Source: Dulcicalothrix desertica PCC 7102
Lineage (GTDB): Bacteria > Cyanobacteriota > Cyanobacteriia > Cyanobacteriales > Nostocaceae
Assembly (NCBI RefSeq): GCF_003991905.1
Contig: NZ_RSCL01000012.1
Location: forward strand, 62,001-126,000
Length of the DNA: 64,000 bases
Direction of reading: 5' to 3'
Positions within the stretch are counted from its first letter, which is position 1. Each line of letters begins with the position of its first letter. Positions 35,413 to 45,270 of the stretch are shown here, in pieces. The position numbers and the translations under genes were made by a program. Under the pieces are notes generated by a model. It saw only the letters and a program-made list of their open reading frames with translations. It had not been told where the DNA came from and made no database searches.

Positions 35413-37227
35413 TTATTCATTGCCACCATCCCCACATAAATACCAACCAACTGTAATTAAATTTTCAATCCAATCAATCATCGCTTGAGCAGGTTTAGAA
35501 TTATTCATCGGATTATTTATACCAACTATGTAGTTTTCATGTTCTATTAAAATATCCCTTACGTTGGGAAAATATATATTAAAGAAATCTAGAAATGCGT
35601 TACGATTCTGAATAATTTTGTTTTGCTGATTAGTTGTTAAACTATTGATGTCAACTTCCCGACGATTTGGCGCCAAACCGAATGCATGGCGAACTTTTAA
35701 CTCAGCTAAATCACCATAAACATGGCTCCAATTAGGAAAATACTTATAATTACCTTCTTGAATTTCATTACTATTTTGTTGAGTTCTTCTACAATGTTCT
35801 TCCCATTTGGCTAAGGTATTACCATTTCTATCGCGATATTTTTGTAAAATGTCTAAATAATCCCAAGGACAAGTCCACTCAACATACTGCCCACTATTAA
35901 ATAAAACACGAATTGTAACCCGATTACGTTGACGTGATTTAGCGACAGCTTGCGCTTCTCTACAATGCTGCAATACATCGCGCTGCGGAACACTACCTGC
36001 TACCCAAACAAAACCAACACTAAGAGTTATATCTTGCTTGTGTTCTTCCCATTTTTTTGGTATTCCCATTAACCATTTAAATGCGTTTAAAGGTTTAATA
36101 GGCTTTGCTGGATTGCTGCTATAAATTATACCAAGAAAATCATCTCCTCCTGCGTAAATAACTCTTCCCAAATCACATTTATAGAATCCTTGTCCCCATT
36201 CGCGTAAAGCGTTTGAGAAATTCCTGATATTGCTTTCAGCATTGTCACAACCAGCAAATTCAATCAGCTTATCTCCAACTTTATCCCCATCACCCATAAA
36301 CCAACCAGTCCATTGTCCGGGAGTGTCTTTTGTTGGTTTGCGTTGAATCTCTCTAAAGCCTTGTTCTAAAGGTTGGATGCCAATTGCATCTACAATTTCG
36401 TGCCAAGTAACAAGTCTTTTTACTAATTCGGGGATACTTAACCTTTCATCGGGTGTAATAAACTTGCCCTCTGGAGTATTTAACTGCTCATTTGGCATAG
36501 TCGATTCAACTTGAGGTTTAACTTCAGGAATCACTAACTTGCCACCTTCTGCAATAAATCTACCATCTGGACTGGGTTGATTTGCATTATACTCAGTTAT
36601 TTCAGCTAATTTGATATAAAATTTTGTAATTTCTTCATCCTTGGCGCCATAGCCAAAGTCTTGAATCTCCCGTTTTTTATTTCCCAATTTTGGATAAGCG
36701 ATAGCGTCACTTCCCGTCAAGCTAGAACTTTCTCCCATCCAATTGAGTGCTGTCCAAGCACGGGACAGTTTGCGTGTTTCCAAATCCTTCATTGCAGCAG
36801 TAATTGCTTCAGATTCAGTATTACCAGTTCCACTTCCCCAAAAAAGTTCCCAAGCATGGTTTCCCCAGTTATTCCATTCTTCATGCCAATAATAAGGTTT
36901 AAATTCGGACAATTTATCTTCTATCCAAGCTTTACACTCACGCAAAATTAACTTCCATCCATCCAGAAGTGCTTTGTGAGCGTCCTTGTAACTAAAATGA
37001 CCCTTTATCAAAATGCGATTAGACATCCCCTTCTGGATATGTACCAAACCAGGAGAGATTACATTCTCAACTCCAGCAGCTTGAACTATCCGTAAACTCA
37101 GGAAAGAGAGTATATTGGAGGCGCCGAATAAATCTCTTAGCTTGCGGGACTTTTCAATTGAACCCTGTACTGGAGCATAGGTAACAACTGTATATGTGTA
37201 CTGTGGTTGCGATTGTGGTTGTTCCAC
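35413..37227 (-). CDS. cmr2: Cmr2/Cas10 with GGDD cyclase motif
   Basis: The 604-residue large subunit, first gene of the operon. GWFMGDGDKVG (about residues 305-315) and AGGDDFLGI with G360-G361-D362-D363 are the paired palm-domain motifs that bind ATP and metal for cyclic oligoadenylate synthesis. No HD-nuclease motif is seen at the N-terminus, and the protein is clearly shorter than canonical Cmr2, so DNase activity is not expected. Residues about 245-275 are a Pro/Glu-rich, partly repeated linker. Together with the CARF-HEPN gene of the same operon this predicts signalling-based immunity. It is divergent from the interrupted WYL regulator gene. Confidence 0.93.
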   Translation of the reverse strand: MEQPQSQPQYTYTVVTYAPVQGSIEKSRKLRDLFGASNILSFLSLRIVQAAGVENVISPGLVHIQKGMSNRILIKGHFSYKDAHKALLDGWKLILRECKAWIEDKLSEFKPYYWHEEWNNWGNHAWELFWGSGTGNTESEAITAAMKDLETRKLSRAWTALNWMGESSSLTGSDAIAYPKLGNKKREIQDFGYGAKDEEITKFYIKLAEITEYNANQPSPDGRFIAEGGKLVIPEVKPQVESTMPNEQLNTPEGKFITPDERLSIPELVKRLVTWHEIVDAIGIQPLEQGFREIQRKPTKDTPGQWTGWFMGDGDKVGDKLIEFAGCDNAESNIRNFSNALREWGQGFYKCDLGRVIYAGGDDFLGIIYSSNPAKPIKPLNAFKWLMGIPKKWEEHKQDITLSVGFVWVAGSVPQRDVLQHCREAQAVAKSRQRNRVTIRVLFNSGQYVEWTCPWDYLDILQKYRDRNGNTLAKWEEHCRRTQQNSNEIQEGNYKYFPNWSHVYGDLAELKVRHAFGLAPNRREVDINSLTTNQQNKIIQNRNAFLDFFNIYFPNVRDILIEHENYIVGINNPMNNSKPAQAMIDWIENLITVGWYLCGDGGNE

Positions 37228-37824
37228 GATGTTTCCCTAGTTTGATAGTACGACTGTAAATTAATTAAGCTTGAATACTCAAAAATCAATAATTAGATGT
37301 ATAAGTAAATTTTGATGCATACCCACAAAGTGATATTACGCGAGGATACATTGAAAACAAGTATCATTTTATATATTGACAGAGGATGTTCATAAGTCAA
37401 GGGGGTCTCGTGCGAATAACGGTTATTTTGTAAAATTCTTTGGTTGAAGAGAAATTTAAAAAAATTTTCTTAATAGCATGACACCCCAAAAAAACCCAGA
37501 AAAGCCATCTTAATATTCAAGATAGCGAGATGGAGGTTTCACATGTCGGTAACTATCGATGCTAACTATCAATTTCAAGAGACAATACATCTAAGGTAAA
37601 TTCTGCAAGAGCCGCACGAAGGAGTTAGGGTAATTTTGTACGGCACGGAAAAACAGATTGGAATCGGCAGAAGCGCTATCAAGGCTGGACTGATATCCCA
37701 CTAAACTCGAGGGAGACATCATAGGCACCGCTTCCATATCTATATGGGCATGGAATACTCAATCTAGGTAAATAAACGTTTATCTTGCCTTTATCCACAA
37801 AAACGACTAAAAATAACATAAAAT
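37228..37824. other. Divergent intergenic region cmr2 / P-loop-WYL gene
   Basis: A 597-bp gap that should hold the promoter of the cmr operon (minus strand) and of the WYL gene (plus strand). It contains TTGACAGAGG near 37377. At 37543-37599 there is an ATG with a good GGAGG ribosome binding site that opens only 18 codons; a second frame follows at 37603-37702 (LQEPHEGVRVILYG...). The two look like remains of a small broken gene, possibly an antitoxin-type protein. No GGCGCC is present. Confidence 0.5.
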
Positions 37825-38033
37825 ATGAATACACCATTAATTTGTCATTTCTTAATTGGTTCACCAGGCGCGGGGAAATCAACCATAGCGCAAAAACTAG
37901 CTAATTATGATAAAAATTATGTGATTGTTTCGACAGATAAAATTCGCTTTGAGTTGTATGGAGATGAAAGTATTCAAGGTAAATGGGAAGAAATAGAGCC
38001 AATTGTTATCAAGCAAATAAAAGACATAGTTAC
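37825..38033 (+). pseudogene. P-loop/WYL CRISPR-linked regulator, 5' fragment
   Basis: The N-terminal 69 codons of a gene interrupted by an ISAs1-type element. It has the Walker A box IGSPGAGKS (about residues 11-19) and VSTDKIRFELYGDESIQG, as in polynucleotide-kinase-like P-loop proteins. The frame runs into the element after the target site ACATAGTTAC. It continues at 41018: joining the two parts restores codons D-I-V-T-S-G-K-Q without any frame change. The intact protein would be 685 residues. Confidence 0.85.
38024..38033. repeat. Target site duplication, left copy
   Basis: ACATAGTTAC, repeated exactly at 41008-41017 on the other side of the element. Ten base pairs fits ISAs1-family insertion. 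Confidence 0.9.
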
Positions 38034-38055
38034 CAGGGTAAGCGCATCTCAAATG

Positions 38056-39291
38056 CTATTGACAAGGGGGTTCAGAAGCATCATCACAAGATAAACAAGC
38101 AGCAAGAATCGTCAACATATAGTTATTGTCCATAGCAGCTCGTTTTGATTTTTGACGATTACTACGCTTAAAGGATTGCTCTAAATTTAATGCATTGAGT
38201 GCAAGTCGTCGTAATAATGATAAGTTTTGTGGAGCATGACCAGTGCGAACGCGACAAGCATCTTCATTGAATGTTACATCTAGGCTCCAGTGTAGACTAT
38301 TCTCAATTCCCCAATGTAAACGGATAGCTTGTGCCAATTTATTTGCATCACAGTCTAAGCTAGTTAGATAAAACTGAACTTCGCGCGTTGTTTTATTCCA
38401 TAAATGCCGTACACGTATAACCATAACCACGCATTTAAGTCCTACCCAATCCGAATGATTGTGTAAAGATGGTAGTTGAGAAATAGGAACACACCAAACT
38501 TGTCTCTTTTCGGTACGATGATGACCTCTTTCTACCCTTTCTGAGTAACTATTAATAATGCCTTCAAATCCCTGGCTTAAATGCTTCTCAAACCAATCTT
38601 TTACTTCAGAATGAAGTGTAGGATGATTCCCTTTCAGTGCTAAAATATAGTTAGCATTTGCATGATAAATTTGAGATGCAATTGCAGTTTGCGTACCCAT
38701 TGCATCAATAGTAATAATGCATCCCGCTAAATCTAATAATTCTAACAACGCAGGAATTGCAGTAATTTCATTTGATTTATCGGCAACTTTCACTTGTCCT
38801 AAAACTAAACGATGCTGACTTGACCATGCACTAACCAAATGTAAAGCGGATTTTCCCTGTTCTCTATCGTAAGAACCTTTAAGAGTTTTACCATCAATAG
38901 GGATTATTTGTGCGCCAACTGTTTCAACTATTGACTGTACCCATTTCTGAAAGCATTGCTCAAATACTTTTGGGTTAATACGTTCAAATACTCGTCTAAA
39001 TGTATCTGGGCTAGGGATACCCCAACGTAACTCTAAAAATTTTTCTAACCAATCATGTTTACTTAATCCATAATTTTGCATATCTTCCCATCCCTCACCT
39101 CCCGCAATTACCGATAATATTCCAATAATTAAAATATCCATTAATGAATGATAACGTGTTCTTTCTACGCGCGGGTCTTTTATCTCGCTAAAAATTAATT
39201 CCATTTTTTCTATTAGTGCATTTGCATTTGCTATACTTAAAGTCTTAGAGTTTTTAGTTGTAAGGTTTTCTGATTTGAAACCTGGAGTCAT
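38056..39291 (-). CDS. ISAs1-family DDE transposase
   Basis: A 411-residue transposase that appears complete. Its features are the N-terminal DPRVERTRYHSLMDIL domain, IPIDGKTLKGSYD (first catalytic Asp region), CIITIDAMGTQTAIA (second Asp) and the C-terminal HWGIENSLHWSLDVTFNEDACRVR with the catalytic Glu. It moves the element by cut-and-paste. The stop codon lies 7 bp from the left terminal repeat. The frame is intact, so the element may still move. Confidence 0.95.
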   Translation of the reverse strand: MTPGFKSENLTTKNSKTLSIANANALIEKMELIFSEIKDPRVERTRYHSLMDILIIGILSVIAGGEGWEDMQNYGLSKHDWLEKFLELRWGIPSPDTFRRVFERINPKVFEQCFQKWVQSIVETVGAQIIPIDGKTLKGSYDREQGKSALHLVSAWSSQHRLVLGQVKVADKSNEITAIPALLELLDLAGCIITIDAMGTQTAIASQIYHANANYILALKGNHPTLHSEVKDWFEKHLSQGFEGIINSYSERVERGHHRTEKRQVWCVPISQLPSLHNHSDWVGLKCVVMVIRVRHLWNKTTREVQFYLTSLDCDANKLAQAIRLHWGIENSLHWSLDVTFNEDACRVRTGHAPQNLSLLRRLALNALNLEQSFKRSNRQKSKRAAMDNNYMLTILAACLSCDDASEPPCQ

Positions 39292-39519
39292 AAGAAATAT
39301 CCCCTTCTTATAAGTAGATGCTTTGCTTTAACCGCTTACTACTGCGAGCATTCGGTTGTGTTATGAATGTTTGCTACTTTTTAGTCAAGCATGGTGAGTG
39401 CTTTAAAACTCTTTATGTTTGTTATTTTATAAGGTTTATAAACACGCTTACATCCCCCAATTTTTTTCAAACCTGTTTTTGACGCTCCCTGAATTCCTTT
39501 GCGGTCGTTCAGCCAGTCA

Positions 39520-39707
39520 GTCAAGAACAGGTAACGGGTGGCAATACTGCTCGGTTAAGCGGGGGAGGCAGGGAAGCAGGGAGGCAGAGGAAGAAAAAAA
39601 TCCTTCCCCTGCAACCCTTTCAACCCTTGCCCCCCAGATCAGCCTTAACGCAAAATCTCGCGATTCCGAGCAGTATTGTAACGGGTGGGGGTCTGTTCTT
39701 GACGGGC
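39520..39707. repeat. Long hairpin repeat inside the IS element
   Basis: Outer arms GTCAAGAACAGGTAACGGGT (39521) and, in reverse complement, CTGTTCTTGAC (ends near 39702) enclose GCAATACTGCTCGG / CCGAGCAGTATTG, and inside them lies a purine-run / pyrimidine-run core (GGGGGAGGCAGGGAAGCAGG and CCTTCCCCTGC). The core is of the same type as the inserts at 14842 and 47086. It looks like a non-coding mobile palindrome nested in the element. Confidence 0.65.
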
Positions 39708-40231
39708 GGCAGCCCTCAAGAGCAGCTATATGGGTAGTACTAATTAATTTGAATAACTTCAAAATTATGGAATTAATCAGTTTCTTAACTTCTTACTTCA
39801 AATATTGTGAATTATTAAGTGTATAAATTATGTTAATAAATAGCTTAGTCTGAAAATGTATGTGAAAACGACAGAAAAAACATTTGTAGCAATCGTTTAA
39901 TTATTGAAGCAACTAGTATCTTTTTGTCAAAAATATATTTATTTGCTGATTCAAAGACTAACTTTTGTTTTGTAAGCAATACTCTTACTTGTTACATTTA
40001 TTAGCTAATTTGAAGCTGCAAGCAGAGTTTTGGATTTACTACCGAGAATTATTGGCTTATAGAGATTCTCCTTCTCTTCAAAGAAAACTTGAACTAACAG
40101 AAAAATTTTGGAAAATTTTCTGTTTAATTAAATATGTTTTTAAATTATAAAGTAAACTTATATTGAAATTCTTACCCGTCTGTCGGGAGCGCAAATTTTG
40201 GGATACCCAAACGACCTGTTTATTTAACTCG

Positions 40232-40333
40232 CACCTGTTTTTTACTGACTAGTGACCGATAGGGCACTCAAGTCAGTAAAAAACAGGTACCGGGTTGGGG
40301 TTTGGGGAAGGCACTCCTTCCCCAACACGTTTG
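40232..40333. repeat. Two consecutive hairpins inside the IS element
   Basis: An 18-bp perfect inverted repeat ACCTGTTTTTTACTGACT / AGTCAGTAAAAAACAGGT with a 20-base loop, followed by TTGGGGAAGG-CACT-CCTTCCCCAA. Either could act as a structured RNA or a terminator. The remaining cargo, 39740-40230 and 40340-40990, is AT-rich; a 61-codon frame at 39965-40150 is not convincing as a gene. One GGCGCC lies at 40543. Confidence 0.65.
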
Positions 40334-41017
40334 GGCTTTATGATAATTGTGAAAAACTCTTTATTTCTTAATAAACCTCAGAAAACTGATAACTTTATTT
40401 TAATTGTATTGGATTTGTGGAGTATCTATTGGTAGTTATAGTTTTTGACTCATTTTCAGACCAGATGAGTTTTAGCGGGCGCAAATAAAGATACTAAATG
40501 TTTAATTCAATTAATAATTCATTATTTCAAGTAGAGTTATGTGGCGCCGCGTCGTATAGCTACGCATGGCTTAAGTTATTTGTAAGAATAATAAATTTAT
40601 TTAAAAACACCACATAATAACTACTTACCCCAATATATTGAGCCGATACATATTAATTTACATTATAACTTGCCCATGCGTGAAAAGAAAATTATATTTA
40701 TTAGCCATAGCTACTGCCCGTCTTTCTGTCGAAAATAAATACTGAGTTTTTCAATATTATTTTTGTTATTTATACTTAAATAGTATGAATTATTAATCAA
40801 TTTTTAGTTAATTAAATATAGCGCTTGTAATTCAAGTGTAATTTATCAAGATTAAAGATTTAAACTTGATGCCTTTTAAATAAGCATTCGATTACTTGAA
40901 TAATATTAAATTACTATTTAGTGTTTTGTAACTATTTTTGCTGACAAAAGCATATTTTATTCAAAAAAACTGTGTTTTAAAACACAAATTTAGATGCGCT
41001 AACCCTGACATAGTTAC

Positions 41018-42866
41018 ATCTGGTAAGCAAGTAATTTACGATGCAACAAATGCCAAGCGCGTTTGGCGAATGTCACTGTTAATCAAATTAAATGTACTCA
41101 ACATTCAATGGATTGCATGGCATTTAAACACGCCGTTAGATATTTGTAAAATATGGAATAAGAAGCGCAAACGTCAAGTTAGTGATGAAATTATCGCTAA
41201 TTACCATCAGTATCTAAAAGACTTTCCAGCAATTCCCGCTGAGGGATTTACTGCTGTACATACAATTCATACTGCTGCTGGAAAATTTGACATTAATCAA
41301 ATTATCGAAAAAACCAAAATAGTATCTAAAACTCAAACCAACCGTACTAATCGCACTCAAAATTCTCAAGTTCAACTACATCAGTATTCGCGTTTACTAG
41401 ATTTTGAAAGATTAATGCATTTGATTGCATTAATTATTCAATATCCTGGTATTGGAGCATTGTATCAAAATGAACCTTCTACTTTAACGCAAATCCTCTC
41501 ATCAATACCCAAAATCAATAGCGAAGTTGAAGAAGTGTGCGCTTGTATAGCCAAACTATATGGAAAAATTTATGCGGATGGAGATGCAATAGCAGCAGAT
41601 TTAGAGTGGCTTGAGCAGAACGGAATTACTAGTGCTAATAATCTTAATAACGACTTAGATTTGTATAATATTGAGTATGAAGAGCTAACAACCCATGCTT
41701 ATTCAGACCAAAATGCTTTTTCTCGCTTGCTTAAAACTATTCGTTTAGTTATTCATCACCCATTTTTATTTGACTCACAGCAAGGTGGAAGCTTGAAAAC
41801 TCTTGTCACCGAATTAGTAAATCGTAAAATTATTGATGATGAATATTTAGACAGGATACGCAGCGATATTGATAAATATCTAAAGCCGTATAAAATACTT
41901 CCTAATTTTTCTCTAAGACGCGGATATTTTGCTGGAACTGCACTTTTAAATCAAAATGAGTTAAGTAAAGTTTTTAATATATTACAGTCGCAAGTAATAA
42001 CTTTCGATGACCCATTAACACTACAAGTATATGAAAACTTTAAAGAACGGATGATTTTAAGTAAATTTACGGTTGAGGATGTTTATCCTCTGCGTGCGAT
42101 AGGGAATCGTAGTATTGTAGATGTTAAACATTTACCTTTTGGTGCATTATTGAAAAGATTGGAATTTTTAGAAGAAGCTATTATCAATGGAAAAATATTA
42201 GAATTAAAAAATGTCGTCGAAACTGCTAAATTTCCCAATTGGGAGAATCAAGAAAGCATATTTATGGCTTACCCTTTGCAAATAGTTTTTCATAATGTTG
42301 CTTGGTATTTAGGATATGAATTTTATCAAGATGGAAAACCTGGGTTATTTGGATATCAACGTTTAGATAGGCTAATAGCAAGTAATTATTCTCAACAAGG
42401 TAGAAGTACAAAATTACAAGAAAAGTCATTGAAAAAGTTGAATAAGCTTTACAATTCAAGCGCAGGAATATTTCTAGGTAGTAGTGTAAGCGATCAACAG
42501 AAGTTTTTAAGTTCTAATAAATTAGAGCGGCAAAGTGTAGAAGTAGCGGTTGAATTATGGTGCAATGATTATAGCTTTAAGTTCATCAGCGAAGGAACTA
42601 GACGTTTTCCCACTGAGCAACTTGCTATGTCACCACTATTATCATCTTATAACCAGATTGATAAATCTATATTTAAATTACCTAGAACTTCGGATGCTGT
42701 ATTTCCAAATCGTTTTCAAGTTAAATTGCCAAAATGGTCTTTATCTGATATTGATTTAAAGCGTTGGATTCTTGGATTTGGAGGTAATATTAGAGTTGTT
42801 CAGCCTGATTCTCTAGCGAACGAAATTAAATTAACAGGTGAAAATATTTTGAAAGCTTATGAATAA
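41018..42866 (+). pseudogene. P-loop/WYL CRISPR-linked regulator, 3' fragment
   Basis: The main part (615 codons) of the interrupted gene. It begins in the P-loop domain (VIYDATNAKRVWRM...), then a helical middle region, then a WYL-type module: LQIVFHNVAWYLGYE...GLFGYQRLDRL and the C-terminal LKRWILGFGGNIRVVQPDSLANEI, typical of WYL proteins. Large WYL proteins of this type accompany cyanobacterial CRISPR loci (TIGR03985-like, from memory). The frame stays open 80 bases upstream into the element, with a TTG at 40938 as the only early start, so a truncated protein lacking Walker A might still be made. WYL domains sense nucleic acid or nucleotides and often regulate cas genes. Confidence 0.8.
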
Positions 42867-42914
42867 TATAAAAGAATACATTTACTAGATATTCAATTTA
42901 TTGCAATAAAAATA

Positions 42915-42932
42915 CCCTTGATAGTCCAAGGG
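42915..42932. terminator. Short hairpin between convergent genes
   Basis: CCCTTG-ATAGTC-CAAGGG between the ends of the WYL gene and the sigma factor gene, a likely bidirectional transcription stop. There is only a weak T-run on the plus side. Confidence 0.4.
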
Positions 42933-42947
42933 CACCGATACACTTTT

Positions 42948-43574
42948 TTAAAAGTCCTGTGATTGAACCATTTGCAGAACTAGTTGCCGCAGTTCTTCTA
43001 ACGCGCGCTCTCCTCTTTTACGGAGTGTTGTGGACTGAACTGTTTTGCCTTGTGCTGCGTAGTAGTCGGAGATTTGTTGCCAGGACATATCCTTGAAGAA
43101 ACGGAGCTTCAACAGTTGTTGCTTTTCAATAGCAAGTTTGCTTAAAGCTTTGTGAAGTTGCAGATGCCTGTCATCTTCATCCGTTGAACTTTCTGCACAG
43201 GCGCCTGCCATTGCTTTGAGTAAGGTGGTGCTGGTTTCAAAGTCGGCAGGGTCACGGAAGCTGGTATTTTTGTCCTTGCTTTTACGGCTCAGTTCCGAAA
43301 CGACAAAGACAGTCGTCTTTCTTAGCCAACCTTGCAAGTTGTGGATTGGCTTACCTTTTTCTATGTTTGCGTTCAAGCGATGAACTGCTTCAAGAACTAC
43401 ATCTTCATCGGTGTAGTCTTTGCTCAGTTCTAACTGCCACAGACGAATGCGGGCATTTGTCAGCAATTTTTCCCAGTCAACTGTAGAGAGTTCTAACTGA
43501 GGGTAATCCTTTTGAATTCTTGCTAAGTATTTGGTTGCGAAGGTTTGAGGCTTTGCTGCAAGCTTCTTATTCAT
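42948..43574 (-). CDS. Sigma-70 family RNA polymerase sigma factor
   Basis: A 208-residue sigma-like protein. The N-terminal half has a region-2-like helical part (ARIRLWQLELSKDYTDEDVVLEAVHRLN and LQGWLRKTTVFVV). The C-terminal half is region 4: LHKALSKLAIEKQQLLKLRFFKDMSWQQISDYYAAQGKTVQSTTLRKRGERALEELR, with a clear helix-turn-helix. The size is that of ECF-type factors. No anti-sigma gene is obvious next to it; the small membrane protein upstream is on the same strand and could be one, but only as a guess. Confidence 0.85.
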   Translation of the reverse strand: MNKKLAAKPQTFATKYLARIQKDYPQLELSTVDWEKLLTNARIRLWQLELSKDYTDEDVVLEAVHRLNANIEKGKPIHNLQGWLRKTTVFVVSELSRKSKDKNTSFRDPADFETSTTLLKAMAGACAESSTDEDDRHLQLHKALSKLAIEKQQLLKLRFFKDMSWQQISDYYAAQGKTVQSTTLRKRGERALEELRQLVLQMVQSQDF

Positions 43575-43850
43575 AGATTTTCCCCTTATTTGGTTGACTA
43601 AATACTTACAAATTACTGATGTGTGCCTTATCGCTGGCTCAAAAGAAGCTTCTTTTTCCTACTTTATTAATTTACATATTTCAAAATCTTCTTCCGGATA
43701 TTTTCAGTGTATTTTTACTTGCTACTGTATTTTTATATAGATTGATTGTTGCGGTAATTACTTAATTGCTTAATCACTCATTCTTGCCTTTGTGAGCCAA
43801 TCAGGAAAATTTCACAAATTTATTGTGATTTTTCTGACTGGCTCAAACCT

Positions 43851-44138
43851 TTACGGCAGAGGTTGCTCTAGTGAGGCGCCGCAGTTGCTGGTTTTGATGA
43901 GGTTGTATTCAAACTCCCAGAGTTTGATTGTCAACTCACCTTCACCGCAGCTTTTGGATGTAATCACCACCAAGCTCGGCACCATGATTGTGAGAGACAC
44001 AACCAGCAGAAGCCAAGGCAGTGAAGCGAGGGTGAGAGGTTGCTTGGTAACGCTCTTGAGGCTTTTTGTTAGTTTCGCCATTGTTTTCATTGCTCCGTTT
44101 GGTGTTTTGGTTTGAACAGCAGGTTTGTTGTTTTTCAT
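43851..44138 (-). CDS. Small membrane protein
   Basis: A 95-residue protein with a basic N-terminal tail and one strong membrane span (LASLPWLLLVVSLTIMVPSLVVI, about residues 38-60), then a short extracytoplasmic or periplasmic tail. The ATG at 44138 has AAGGA upstream; a TTG further upstream is less likely. It lies upstream of the sigma factor gene on the same strand with a 276-base gap. Function unknown. Confidence 0.5.
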   Translation of the reverse strand: MKNNKPAVQTKTPNGAMKTMAKLTKSLKSVTKQPLTLASLPWLLLVVSLTIMVPSLVVITSKSCGEGELTIKLWEFEYNLIKTSNCGASLEQPLP

Positions 44139-44700
44139 TGCTTGCCAATCCTTGGTGTAGTGGTTAAACAGCAAACGGAATACCGAAATCTACTACCGAG
44201 CTTTTACTTACTCTTTCGCCTCACACTAATTAATTGACAAAGGAGCGTGCAAAGTGTGACAAAAATGAATTATATTTTTTTTAAATCTGTGAATTCTTTA
44301 TTGGACAAGGATTTTAACCTTAAATAAGCTTAGTATTTTTGATAGCTCAAATGTCTAAATTCTGAAAGGCTTATACATTAATACTTATACAAACTATATT
44401 GCCTGAGCTTATTTAAGTATCTATATAGATAAGTTATATTTATTAAAATATCTAAAAGCATATGCAGCAAGTCTTTGGAGCAAACATAGCCTCACAATTT
44501 AATAAAATGTGGTTGATTCATGTCACATTTTAATCGGCGCCAGTCAATTAGTGAATGAAAGGGCTTATATCTAGGGTGAAGACAATGAGGTTTCGGGAGT
44601 TGAGATTTTTTACTTTCTATCTGTGTCTCGTGGCGCCAGATTAAAAGCTTGTACCGTGAAACATTGAAGCATTTAATTTTAAGGAATTGGAGTTTACATC
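44139..44700. other. Intergenic region without genes
   Basis: 562 bases, AT-rich, with two GGCGCC sites (44537, 44630). No RNA gene, repeat or open frame worth reporting was seen. The 3' end carries the ribosome binding site (AAGGAATTGGAG) for the gene at 44701. Confidence 0.6.
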
Positions 44701-44931
44701 ATGAACACCACTATATCCAGACCAGAAAATTGTACGTGTAGCAACGAACAATTGTTAGCTTTAGTTCAGGAATATACTAAGCTATCTAAGTTAATTAAAC
44801 CGTGTGACGAAGATATAGATAGAATTACAGTGATTCTAGAATTAGCACAGTATGACCCAGAATTAAGCTCTCTTATTGATAAAGCAGATGATTTAATTGC
44901 TGACGAACTTGGTTTATGTATTGACTCCTAA
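44701..44931 (+). CDS. Small hypothetical acidic protein
   Basis: A 76-residue helical acidic protein (EQLLALVQEYTKLSKLIK...LIDKADDLIADELG). It has GGAG ahead of the ATG. No family is recognised; small proteins like this are usual in cyanobacterial plasmid gene clusters. A second frame overlapping its end (44897-45139) is not supported. Confidence 0.55.
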   Translation: MNTTISRPENCTCSNEQLLALVQEYTKLSKLIKPCDEDIDRITVILELAQYDPELSSLIDKADDLIADELGLCIDS

Positions 44932-45270
44932 GAACAGAGACGTATTAACAGATAGCTTATTAGCATCCGATATCCAATTTGATTATCGAAGGTGCCTGTT
45001 AGCTTATCATGGCAGTAATACTTATGCGCGTGCTTGTAAAAATTTAATTAGCCAAACAACCATAGTTGTGTTGTCAATTATCTACCAACGCGCATTAAGA
45101 AGGCGCCTGTTTATAGACGTATCATTTAGTAATGAGTAATGGAGTAATAATTATCATTAATATACTGCTGATGAAGCAGTTTTAATCGCGTTAATGCTTG
45201 AGCAGACACGCAAACTAAACGAAGCAAATGATGAATGATTAAAATATATACAAGTAAAGGCTTTTGAATT

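Larger units (their letters stand above)
38034..41007 (-). mobile_element. ISAs1-family element, 2,974 bp
   Basis: The left end CAGGGTAAGCGCATCT (38034-38049) and right end AGATGCGCTAACCCTG (40992-41007) are inverted repeats with one mismatch over 16 bp, flanked by the 10-bp duplication ACATAGTTAC. One transposase gene lies next to the left end. About 1.7 kb to the right of it carries no convincing gene, which is far more than the usual 1.2-1.4 kb element. The element sits inside the P-loop/WYL gene. Confidence 0.85.

Noticed and set aside
38034-39420. A short 1.4-kb IS ending just upstream of the transposase start
   Set aside because: No partner for CAGGGTAAGCGCATCT is found near 39300-39420; the matching end and the target duplication are at 41007 and 41008.
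39419-39826. 135-codon frame within the IS cargo
   Set aside because: It crosses a long hairpin and encodes low-complexity residues; the minus-strand frame there fails for the same reason.
44897-45139. 80-codon frame overlapping the end of the gene at 44701
   Set aside because: Non-ATG start, no ribosome binding site, overlap with a better gene; composition not convincing.
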